From Candidatus Vicinibacter affinis (GTDB taxonomy: Bacteria; Bacteroidota; Bacteroidia; Chitinophagales; Saprospiraceae), in contig JADJNH010000005.1 in NCBI GenBank assembly GCA_016714365.1, positions 2,642,501 to 2,706,500 of the forward strand: a stretch of DNA of 64,000 nucleotides, read 5' to 3'. The notes under the pieces were generated by a model, which was not told where the DNA came from, searched no databases, and worked only from the letters and a program-made list of their open reading frames with translations. The translations under genes were made by a program, and so were the position numbers. Positions 37,888 through 46,389 of the stretch are shown one piece after another (the stretch's first letter is position 1; every line of letters begins with the position of its first letter).

Positions 37888-40881
37888 ATGAAATATTTTT
37901 TTTTAACTGTTCATCTTTGTTTTTTCAGCATTCTATATTCTCAATCGGTAAAGCAGAATTCAAAAGGAGTATCTCCCATTGGTAATAATGAACTTCAGAA
38001 TTCTATCCATAAAAATACCTATGCCGTCGTTGTAGGTATCTCCGACTACCAGGACAAAGACATTCCCGATCTGCGCTTTGCCGATAAGGATGCGGAGGCG
38101 TTTGCTAATTTTCTTCGATCGCCTGCAGGTGGGTCACTCGATGGGGACCACCTCAAGGTGCTGACCAACAAGGAGGCCACGATGGGGCAGTTTGCTGCAG
38201 CCCTCGACTGGCTTTGGGAAGTGAGTAAAGAGGGAGATCTGGCCATTATCTATTTCTCCGGCCATGGCGATGTGGAGAAAAAAAGCATCACGCAGCCTGG
38301 ATACTTGCTTTGTTGGGATGCACCCTCCAGGGTGTACATGGGTGGTGGTGCTTTTGCTCTTCCGATGTTTCAGGATGTGGTAACCACCCTATCTGCCCAA
38401 AACAAAGCAAAAGTGGTCGTCATCACTGACGCCTGCCGCTCCGGAAAACTAGCAGGTAGCTCGGTGGGTGGATCGCAAGTAACGGGTTCCAACCTCGCCC
38501 GCCAATACGCCAACGAGATCAAAATCCTCTCCTGTCAGCCTGAGGAGTACAGTATCGAGGGCGAGCAGTGGGGCGGTGGCCGCGGTGCTTTTTCCTACAA
38601 TCTGGTAAATGCTCTATATGGTTTGGCCGATGGCAACAACGATCTCTCCGTTACCCTACAGGAGGTAGGGCGCTACCTGGAAGACCACGTAACTGCCGAG
38701 GTGGCTCCAGTGAGTCAGGTGCCCATGGTGATGGGCAACCGCAGCGAACGACTCGCCACCGTGGACGCCAAACTATTGTCTGCCCTGCGCTCCGGCAAAA
38801 CCAGCCAGATGCAAATGCTCTCCCCCATTGAGACACGTGGTATAGAGGACGAGGTGCTGGCGAGTGTGGACACAACCGTGCGGGAACTGTACCGCTTGTT
38901 CAAAAAGGCGTTGAAGGACAAGGTCTTCCTTGTCCCCAATGCAAGGGAACCTGCAATTGCCTGCGCCGATGCCTATTACGAGCGCCTGATAGTCGAGCCG
39001 AAGATGCAACGCCTGCACTCCACCATGGCCCGCAACTATGCCGCCGCCCTGCAGGACGATGCGCAACAGACCCTGAACGAGTGGTTGAAAACCAGCCAGG
39101 AAGTATCCCTCGGAGCCATGGCCAGTGATCGTTTGCCACTAAAGGTATTCACGGAAAAAGTCAAGAACTACCCTCGTTGTCTCGAACGTGCGGCCGAACT
39201 ACTGGGCAGCAAGCACTACATGTACGCTGCCCTGAAAGCCCGGCAATATTTTTTCGAAGGCTACCTTCTGGCCAATTCAAACAGAAACCCTAACGCAGAA
39301 TTAGGTGAACGAGCTTTATTACTTTTCCGCCAGTCACTAAAATGGCAACAAGAACAGCCACAGGTATATTGGCAGATTAGTCAAGTGTTCGGTTATAGCT
39401 TCCGGCAACCCGATTCACTCGAATATTATACCCGAAAGGCTCTCAAGCTTTATCCAAACTGGACAAAGCCCATTCTGGATGCCGCTAGTGTGCTTATTAT
39501 CGAAATCAAGCAATATGACCGAGCAAGGAGGTTTATGGAGATGGCAAGCCTGGTAGATTCTGATTCAGAAGAAGTTTTGTATAATTGGGCTTCATTAAGT
39601 ATTGGTGAGAAAAAATACTCAGAAGCAGAAAGGCAATTAAAAAAAGCCCTTGCTCTAGATTCTATAAATTGTGCATTATGGAACAACCTAGGTTATTTGC
39701 ACCTCATAACCCGCCGATATGATGAAGCAGAGTTGAGCTTGAAAAGGGCTTTAGAACTGGATTCCACACATATCTCGGTCTTGGGAAACCTCGGGGCTGT
39801 GTACAACATGACCAGTCGTTTCTCTGAAGCAGAGCCGGTTTTGAAAAAAGCAATTGCGGTAGATTCGACAAACTTCCAGAGTTGGGTTAACCTCAGCTAT
39901 TTGTATCAAATAACGCGCCGCTACTCAGAAGCAGAGCCGGTTTTGAAAAAAGCCATTGTGTTGGATTCTACAAATTCCAGTTCCTGGAGCAACCTGGGTA
40001 GTTTATATCAAAGTACCCGCCGCTACATCGAAGCGGAACAGGTTTTGAAAAAAGCCATTATGTTGGATTCGACATATGCCCGTGCTTGGAACAATCTTGG
40101 TTCTTTGTATAACAATACCGGACGCAGCGCTGAAGCGGAGCCAAATTTTAAAAAAGCCATTGCGCTGGATTCGACGTTTAAAGAGCCATTAAACAACCTG
40201 GGATTATTGCTCAACAATAGTAAGCGGTACTCTGAAGCAGAACCGGTTTTAAAAAAAGCCATTTCGCTGGATTCGACGTTGCTCAGTCCTTGGAACGGTC
40301 TCGGGTTTTTGTACTTCAAAACCCAGCGCTACGCCGAAGCGGAGCCTATTTTTTGGCGCATTGTTACAGCGGATTCCACCTTCATTGCCGGCTGGAACAA
40401 CCTCGGCAACATCTATCGGGAAACCAACCGATACGACGAATCCGAAAAAATGTACCGCAAGGCATTTACTCTGAATGCCGACTTCATGCCCACTTACCGA
40501 AACTACGCCAGTTTAAAAATCAAAATGGGCGACTTGCAAGCGGCATTTTCCTATCTGGAACAAGCCATCCAAAAGGGCTTCAACGATTATCAAGGCTTGC
40601 AAACTCACCCCGACCTCGCCCCACTGCGAGCCCAAAAGGAGCAGTGGGATGCATTGATGAAAAAGCATTTTGCCGATCAGGTCTACTACAACCTCGCCTG
40701 CGAGCAAAGCCTGAAAGGAGAGCTGGACAAGGCCTTCGAGTCCCTCGAGCTGTCGCTGACCAACGGCTGGAAGGACTATGACTGGATGCAGCAAGACACC
40801 GACCTAGTCCCCCTCCGCGCCCATGGAGAGCGCTGGAAAGCCCTGATGAAAAAACACTTCCCCAACCAATTCAAAGACTAA
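37888..40881 (+). CDS. Caspase-TPR protease A
   Basis: A 997-residue exported protease, the longest of the array. Signal peptide (about 1-18), caspase domain (about 43-290) with H126 (FSGHGD) and C183 (TDACRSG), then WGGGRGAFSYNL and a conserved helical linker (RNYAAALQDDAQQ). More than ten TPRs run from about 440 to 960; eight of them recur at exactly 102 bases. The C-terminal module ending in LMKKHF is present twice. Base composition changes inside the gene: 34 of 60 bases are G or C at 38041-38100 and again at 40681-40740, but 22 of 60 at 39541-39600. It is eight bases after the pseudoprotease gene. Confidence 0.9.
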   Translation: MKYFFLTVHLCFFSILYSQSVKQNSKGVSPIGNNELQNSIHKNTYAVVVGISDYQDKDIPDLRFADKDAEAFANFLRSPAGGSLDGDHLKVLTNKEATMGQFAAALDWLWEVSKEGDLAIIYFSGHGDVEKKSITQPGYLLCWDAPSRVYMGGGAFALPMFQDVVTTLSAQNKAKVVVITDACRSGKLAGSSVGGSQVTGSNLARQYANEIKILSCQPEEYSIEGEQWGGGRGAFSYNLVNALYGLADGNNDLSVTLQEVGRYLEDHVTAEVAPVSQVPMVMGNRSERLATVDAKLLSALRSGKTSQMQMLSPIETRGIEDEVLASVDTTVRELYRLFKKALKDKVFLVPNAREPAIACADAYYERLIVEPKMQRLHSTMARNYAAALQDDAQQTLNEWLKTSQEVSLGAMASDRLPLKVFTEKVKNYPRCLERAAELLGSKHYMYAALKARQYFFEGYLLANSNRNPNAELGERALLLFRQSLKWQQEQPQVYWQISQVFGYSFRQPDSLEYYTRKALKLYPNWTKPILDAASVLIIEIKQYDRARRFMEMASLVDSDSEEVLYNWASLSIGEKKYSEAERQLKKALALDSINCALWNNLGYLHLITRRYDEAELSLKRALELDSTHISVLGNLGAVYNMTSRFSEAEPVLKKAIAVDSTNFQSWVNLSYLYQITRRYSEAEPVLKKAIVLDSTNSSSWSNLGSLYQSTRRYIEAEQVLKKAIMLDSTYARAWNNLGSLYNNTGRSAEAEPNFKKAIALDSTFKEPLNNLGLLLNNSKRYSEAEPVLKKAISLDSTLLSPWNGLGFLYFKTQRYAEAEPIFWRIVTADSTFIAGWNNLGNIYRETNRYDESEKMYRKAFTLNADFMPTYRNYASLKIKMGDLQAAFSYLEQAIQKGFNDYQGLQTHPDLAPLRAQKEQWDALMKKHFADQVYYNLACEQSLKGELDKAFESLELSLTNGWKDYDWMQQDTDLVPLRAHGERWKALMKKHFPNQFKD
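39622..40437 (+). repeat. Eight 102-base tandem TPR units in protease A
   Basis: The motif GAAGCAGAG (or GAAGCGGAG) starts at 39622, 39724, 39826, 39928, 40030, 40132, 40234 and 40336, always 102 bases (34 codons) apart. Units from 39826 on also share GGTTTTGAAAAAAGC and a GGATTCGAC end, so the likeness is at DNA level and the expansion is recent. Confidence 0.85.
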
Positions 40882-40893
40882 AAAAGTAGATTC

Positions 40894-43644
40894 ATGAAAT
40901 ACATTGTCCTCATTATGTTATTGCCTTTTCTGGCGTTTTCACAAAATAAGCCTGCCTCCTCCGTAGGGAGGGGAGCATCTCCTTTAGGAACTAAAACGGA
41001 GCAATCTACTTCAGGAGCCACCTACGCCGTCGTAGTCGGCATCTCCGATTACCAGGACAATGACATCCCCGACCTGAGATATGCCGATAAGGACGCCGAG
41101 GCGTTTGCCAATTTTCTGCGATCTGAAGCTGGGGGTAAATTAGATAAAGATCATCTTAAAATGTTATTAAACAAAGAAGCTACGATGGCACAATTCGCCA
41201 ATGCTCTGGATTGGCTTTGGGAAAATGTCAAGGAAGGTGATCAAGCCATCATTTATTTTTCCGGACATGGCGATGTAGAGAAAAAAAGTTTAACCCAGCC
41301 TGGTTTTCTACTTTGTTGGGATGCTCCTGCACGCGTTTATATGGCAGGTGGGGCATTTGCATTGCCGATGTTGCAAGAAGTTATTTCTACACTCTCTATT
41401 CAGAATAAAGCTAAAGTGATTGTCATTACGGATGCTTGCCGTTCTGGAAAACTAGCAGGTAATTCTGTGGGTGGCGCACAAGCTACTGCTTCCAATCTTT
41501 CTAAGCAATTTGCGAATGAGATCAAAATATTATCCTGCCAGCCCAACGAATACTCCATAGAAGGAGAACAATGGGGCGGCGGCAGAGGCGCTTTTTCTTT
41601 CAATTTGGTAAATGCATTATATGGTCTTGCAGATAATAACAAGGATTTATCTATTACTCTACAGGAAATAGGCCGTTACTTGGAGGACCACGTCACTACT
41701 GAGGTTGCACCGGTGAGTCAGTTGCCAATGGTATTGGGAAATCGAAATGAAAAAATAGCAACTGTCAAACCGGATATTCTGGCATCGATACAAACAGGGA
41801 AAAGCAATCAAATGGCAATGTTGTCGGCGATAGATTCCAAAGGGATTGAAGAAGATGTAATAACCACTTTAGATACATCAACAAAAGAGTTGTACCGACT
41901 TTTTAAAAAAGCGATCGTAGATAAAGATTTTTTGAAGCCGGATAATGCATGCGCTGATTTTTATTACAGACGTCTTATTTCAGACACTAAAATGCAGCGA
42001 CTACATTCTACTATTACCCGCAATTATGCCGCCGCTCTGCAAGACGACGCCCAACAGGTCATGAATATCATGCTCAAAACTGGCCTGACTTCAGAAATTC
42101 TTTCTGGTGCAAAAGCTGCCGTGATCTATAGAAACTATCCGGCCTACCTCGCGCGGGCAGCTCAATTGTTGGGAAGTGACCATTATATGTTTGCCACACT
42201 GCAGGCGCGTAAACATTATTTTGAAGGCGTCCTTCAAACAAAAGAAGTTGAAAAAAAGCAGCAATTTTTTCAGGCACTACATTGGCAGCCAGCAATGCCG
42301 CATGCATATGCTGCGCTGATTTCCATTTATGAAGTAGATCAGATCGATTCTGCCGAATACTATACCAGAAAAGCGATGGAAATTACCCCGGCATGGGTAA
42401 AACCATATCTCAATCTTTCTTCGGTATATCTTAAAGCAAAACAGTTTGATAAAGAAGAAGAAATGTTGAACCGGGCAACAAAGGTCGATTCCAATTCCAT
42501 ATTGGTCTGGTATGCAAAAGCGAGATTTTACCAAAGTCACAAAAATTTTGAAAAAGCCGAATATTGGTTTAAAAAGATGATTAACAGTTCTGGAGAGGAT
42601 ATTTGTTTCCCTTGTATGCATAACAATCTGGGGTATGTTTACAAGGATACCCGTCGCTATGACGAAGCGGAGCAACAATTCAAAAAAGTCATTCAACTCG
42701 ATTCGACATTTAATAATGCCTACTACAATTTGGGGATAGTTTATATGGCTAATCAACGCTACACCGATGCGGAGCAAGTATATAAAAAACTCATTCAACT
42801 CGATACGAATAAGGTCGATGGCTATATGTATATGGGTATTCTTTATAATGTTTCCCTCCGCTATAAAGAATTGGAGCAACTATACAAAAAAGTAATTCAA
42901 CTTGATTCGACCTTTGTATATGGCTATCAGGAACTGGGGAATTTGTACCAGAATACTCAGCGTTATACTGATGCGGAGCATCAATACAAAAAAACACTTC
43001 AACTTGATTCGACCTTTTTACACGGGTATTATGGCCTTGCAAACCTTTACTATAAAATCCGCCGATATGGGGATGCAACGCCGCTTTATAAAAAAGCAAT
43101 TGAACTCAATCCGACCTATACAGATGCCTATCTGAATCTGGGGAATCTTTATCGAGCCACCCGCCGTTATGTCGAGGCAGAGCAGGAATATATAAAAATC
43201 ATTAAAATTGATTCGACCGCCTGGATGGCTTATGCAAATCTGGCACAACTCTACCAAAAACTGCTTCGTTGGGAAGAATCGGTGGCCATGATCCAGAAAT
43301 CAATACTTTATGGACCTAAAATAGCGATTTTAACAGCTATCCTAGGAAATGCTTATACCCATATACCCGCCCGTTTTCAAGATGCCGAAACAACGCTCCA
43401 AAAGGCGCTGAAAATGGAACCCGCTGACTCGGATACTTATATCTACCTTGCCCAATTGGCTTTAAAAAACAAGCAGGCAGATCTGGCCTGGAAGTACTTT
43501 GAACAAGGCCTGGAAAAAGGCATCGACAACGGGGAGTTTATGCTGGATTATTTACTGGGGGGGGACGATTTTGAAGGCATGCGGAAGGAGGAAAGGTGGA
43601 AGGAATTGATGAAAAAATACTTCCTTGATAAATTCAAAGACTAA
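40894..43644 (+). CDS. Caspase-TPR protease B
   Basis: A 916-residue exported protease. Signal peptide (about 1-16), a short segment with RGASPLGTK, caspase domain (about 43-285) with H125 (FSGHGD) and C182 (TDACRSG), conserved linker, and about ten TPRs (about 455-900), several again 102 bases apart (42664, 42766, 42868, 42970). The segment from MLKTGLTSEIL through CFPC to the first TPRs is closely similar to protease D, two genes away, whereas its neighbours differ there. Start ATG lies 12 bases after the stop of A. Confidence 0.9.
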   Translation: MKYIVLIMLLPFLAFSQNKPASSVGRGASPLGTKTEQSTSGATYAVVVGISDYQDNDIPDLRYADKDAEAFANFLRSEAGGKLDKDHLKMLLNKEATMAQFANALDWLWENVKEGDQAIIYFSGHGDVEKKSLTQPGFLLCWDAPARVYMAGGAFALPMLQEVISTLSIQNKAKVIVITDACRSGKLAGNSVGGAQATASNLSKQFANEIKILSCQPNEYSIEGEQWGGGRGAFSFNLVNALYGLADNNKDLSITLQEIGRYLEDHVTTEVAPVSQLPMVLGNRNEKIATVKPDILASIQTGKSNQMAMLSAIDSKGIEEDVITTLDTSTKELYRLFKKAIVDKDFLKPDNACADFYYRRLISDTKMQRLHSTITRNYAAALQDDAQQVMNIMLKTGLTSEILSGAKAAVIYRNYPAYLARAAQLLGSDHYMFATLQARKHYFEGVLQTKEVEKKQQFFQALHWQPAMPHAYAALISIYEVDQIDSAEYYTRKAMEITPAWVKPYLNLSSVYLKAKQFDKEEEMLNRATKVDSNSILVWYAKARFYQSHKNFEKAEYWFKKMINSSGEDICFPCMHNNLGYVYKDTRRYDEAEQQFKKVIQLDSTFNNAYYNLGIVYMANQRYTDAEQVYKKLIQLDTNKVDGYMYMGILYNVSLRYKELEQLYKKVIQLDSTFVYGYQELGNLYQNTQRYTDAEHQYKKTLQLDSTFLHGYYGLANLYYKIRRYGDATPLYKKAIELNPTYTDAYLNLGNLYRATRRYVEAEQEYIKIIKIDSTAWMAYANLAQLYQKLLRWEESVAMIQKSILYGPKIAILTAILGNAYTHIPARFQDAETTLQKALKMEPADSDTYIYLAQLALKNKQADLAWKYFEQGLEKGIDNGEFMLDYLLGGDDFEGMRKEERWKELMKKYFLDKFKD

Positions 43645-43655
43645 TAAAGTAAGCT

Positions 43656-46244
43656 ATGAAATATAGTTTTTTGATCTTAATAATGCTGAGTTGCTTATTG
43701 GCAAAGGCGCAACAGTATACAGATGGTAATAAAGGAGCTTCACCATTAACGACTAATCGCGAACAGCCAAGTACTGTTAAAAATACCTACGCTGTCGTCG
43801 TCGGTATCTCCGACTATCAAGATCCCGGTATTCCAGATCTTCGCTTTGCAGATAAAGATGCCGAAGCTTTTGCAAACTATCTTAAATCAAAAGCTGGTGG
43901 AAATTTAGATGCGGACCATCTGAAAGTTTTACTCAATGAGAAAGCTACGGTCGCTCAATTTGCGATGGCATTGGATTGGTTGATGGAAGTGGTAAAGGAA
44001 AATGATCAGGTCATTCTTTATTTTTCGGGACATGGAGATGTAGAAAAGAAAACCATTACACAACCTGGTTATCTGTTGTGTTGGGATGCACCGGCAAGGG
44101 TTTATCTGGCAGGTGGAGCATTAGCTCTTCCAATGTTTCAGGACATCATCACTACACTATCGGCACAAAATAAAGCTAAAGTGATCGTCATCACTGATGC
44201 CTGCCGGTCAGGAAAACTGGCAGGCAGTTCTGTTGGAGGTTCTCAAATTACCGGAGCCAATCTTGCCAAACAATATGCCAATGAAATAAAAATACTCTCT
44301 TGTCAACCCAATGAATATTCTATCGAAGGAGAACAATGGGGAGGAGGAAGAGGCGCCTTTAGTTATCACCTGATTGATGCACTCTATGGCTTGGCAGATA
44401 ACAACAATGACCTCATTGTTAACCTCCAGGAGGCTGGAAGATATATTGAAGATCATGTCAGCGCAGAGGTTGCGCCTATCAGTCAGTTACCCATGGTTTT
44501 GGGAAATAGAGCTGATGCTCTTTCGAAAGTGGATTCAAAAATGTTGGCTTCAATAAAATCAGGAAAGTCAAATCAAATGAGTTTTTTATCTTCCATTGAT
44601 TCAAAAGGAATGGAAGACGATATTCTAGTCAGTGTAGACACATCTGTGCGCTTGACATATAAACTATTTAAACAAGCACTAAAGGAAAAAGTATTTTTAG
44701 AACCCGTGAATGCTTGTGCGGAAAAATATTATTCTCAATTAATAAATGAGCCCAAATTAGAGCGATTGCATTCCACACTAAAAAGAAATTATGCTGCAGC
44801 TCTAATGGATGAAGGTCAGCAGTTTATTAACTTACTCTTGAAAAGTGATCCTAAAGTGAACGATTACTTGTATTCGCAAGGTCAAATTGATGTCAAAGGG
44901 ATTCACTTAAAACTCAGACGCGCAGCAGAATTACTAGGTCCAAAACATTACATTTACAATACACTTAAAGCTAAAGAAAACTATTTCAAAGCAGGAATTT
45001 TTCCAATCGAATACTATTCAGGGATTTTAAAAGATTCACTAGCTAATTTACAAAGAAAACTATTGCTGGATGGATTAAGTTATGATGCGCATGCACCCTA
45101 TATAATGAACCGTTTACTTGCTTTTTACGAATTAGATAGTTTCCGGATTATGGCAGATCGGCTTGAAGAACTATGTCCAAATTGGGCTATCGCTTTAGGT
45201 GATATAGGCTATGGTTACTATTTAAGAGGAGAAGTTTCTTCATGTATTGAATATTACAAGAAGTCCATAGCAGTTGATTCAACAATATTGCCAACATATT
45301 TTTGGATGGGTGTTTCTTTTGCAACACTAGGGGATCATCAACAAGCGAGGAAATGGTGGAGCCTGCACGTTCAGAAGTCGCATGAAAAAAAGGCTTTGAT
45401 GCAATCAGGAACATATTTAAGAGAATCTTTTGACCTTGGAAATTCTTTATTAAATTTGCAACGATATGAGGAAGCCGAGCATGAGTTTGAAGCTTTTCTA
45501 AAACTTGACTCATTGGATGTTCAAGGTTGGTATGGTTTGGGCGTCTCACTTTATCAACAAAGAAAGTATGAACCTGCAAAATCCGCTTACCAAAAGAGTC
45601 TAAATATATATCCAAAATATCTTGATGCTTTAGTCGGTATCGGCGCAATACTTCGTGATCAAAATCGATTTAGTAAATCAGAGAAATATTGGTTAAAAGT
45701 TGTCGAACTAGATTCTGCAAATGTAAATCCATGGAATGAAATCGGTTTGGTAAAACTGAAAATTTTTCAGTATAAAGAAGCAGCTAACATTTCCAGAAAA
45801 GTTATTGAAATGGATTCGCTTAATGCTATATCATGGAATAATCTTGGTTTAGCATTGCTCCAAATGCATCAGTACGATGAGGCAAGATTGGCTTTGGCAA
45901 AAGCAATTGCTTTAGACTCTACTGCAGCAAATTCAATAAAACATTTGGGAACACTAAATTTACGAACAGGACATTTGGAAGAAGCACGAATAGGATTTGA
46001 ACATGCAATTGCCCTTGATCAAAACTATAACGGTGGATATCTTGGTCAAGCCTACATTTTACTTTTACAAGGTGATGTAAATGGAACTTTGGCAAAAGTT
46101 GAATATGCTATTCAGAAAGGAGCAACTTTTGAAGCACTTTCAAATGATGATGACCTTAATGGTTTGCGTAAAGAAATGAAATGGAAAGAATTGATGAAAA
46201 AATACTTCCCTATTGCCCCTTTGGGGGATAAAGTCAAATATTAA
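43656..46244 (+). CDS. Caspase-TPR protease C
   Basis: An 862-residue exported protease. Signal peptide (about 1-18), short KGASPL segment, caspase domain with H126 and C183 and the block WGGGRGAFSYHLIDALYGLA, then linker and about eight less regular TPRs (about 500-830). It shares exact DNA blocks with E (101 bases) and F (70 bases), see the repeat entries. ATG lies 11 bases after the stop of B. The C-terminus ends in GDKVKY, shared with D. Confidence 0.9.
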   Translation: MKYSFLILIMLSCLLAKAQQYTDGNKGASPLTTNREQPSTVKNTYAVVVGISDYQDPGIPDLRFADKDAEAFANYLKSKAGGNLDADHLKVLLNEKATVAQFAMALDWLMEVVKENDQVILYFSGHGDVEKKTITQPGYLLCWDAPARVYLAGGALALPMFQDIITTLSAQNKAKVIVITDACRSGKLAGSSVGGSQITGANLAKQYANEIKILSCQPNEYSIEGEQWGGGRGAFSYHLIDALYGLADNNNDLIVNLQEAGRYIEDHVSAEVAPISQLPMVLGNRADALSKVDSKMLASIKSGKSNQMSFLSSIDSKGMEDDILVSVDTSVRLTYKLFKQALKEKVFLEPVNACAEKYYSQLINEPKLERLHSTLKRNYAAALMDEGQQFINLLLKSDPKVNDYLYSQGQIDVKGIHLKLRRAAELLGPKHYIYNTLKAKENYFKAGIFPIEYYSGILKDSLANLQRKLLLDGLSYDAHAPYIMNRLLAFYELDSFRIMADRLEELCPNWAIALGDIGYGYYLRGEVSSCIEYYKKSIAVDSTILPTYFWMGVSFATLGDHQQARKWWSLHVQKSHEKKALMQSGTYLRESFDLGNSLLNLQRYEEAEHEFEAFLKLDSLDVQGWYGLGVSLYQQRKYEPAKSAYQKSLNIYPKYLDALVGIGAILRDQNRFSKSEKYWLKVVELDSANVNPWNEIGLVKLKIFQYKEAANISRKVIEMDSLNAISWNNLGLALLQMHQYDEARLALAKAIALDSTAANSIKHLGTLNLRTGHLEEARIGFEHAIALDQNYNGGYLGQAYILLLQGDVNGTLAKVEYAIQKGATFEALSNDDDLNGLRKEMKWKELMKKYFPIAPLGDKVKY
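43863..43963 (+). repeat. 101-base block identical to 49191-49291 (proteases C and E)
   Basis: Within the caspase domain, the 101 bases starting GAAGCTTTTGCAAAC are identical in C and E. Codons on both sides differ, also at silent sites, which points to a conversion tract. Confidence 0.85.
44694..44763 (+). repeat. 70-base block identical to 54265-54334 (proteases C and F)
   Basis: The linker segment coding for about FLEPVNACAEKYYSQL and the following residues is identical for 70 bases in C and F although the two genes lie 10 kb apart. Confidence 0.85.
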
Positions 46245-46389
46245 AATTCTATAATGGTGTAATGTTAAAATAAAAAAAATATCTAAATAAATTGGGAATA
46301 ATGAAAATGAAATTTGTAATAAACAATAGACTTCCTAACCAAAGTAGAATAATGTCTTTTTATACCATACTTGGAATCTTCATATTTCC
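46245..46389 (+). repeat. Leader and signal-peptide segment, copy 1 (second copy near 48893-49036)
   Basis: The end of gene C, the intergenic leader and the signal-peptide codons of D recur, slightly diverged, at the end of D, its leader and the signal peptide of E. Perfect stretches include the bases around TCTAAATAAATTGGG and ACCATACTTGGAATCTTC. Confidence 0.8.

Noticed and set aside
38568..39139. Several overlapping open frames on both strands within protease A
   Set aside because: They result from the high GC of this segment; the caspase frame alone shows conserved motifs.
39622..40437. Regular 102-base repeats considered as a CRISPR or satellite array
   Set aside because: Units are in frame, of 34 codons, and translate to TPRs.
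42277..42879. 200-codon minus-strand open frame within protease B
   Set aside because: It lies over the TPR repeats and reflects their codon pattern; no signal peptide or domain is visible.
45187..45648. 153-codon minus-strand open frame within protease C
   Set aside because: Antisense to TPR coding sequence and without recognisable features.
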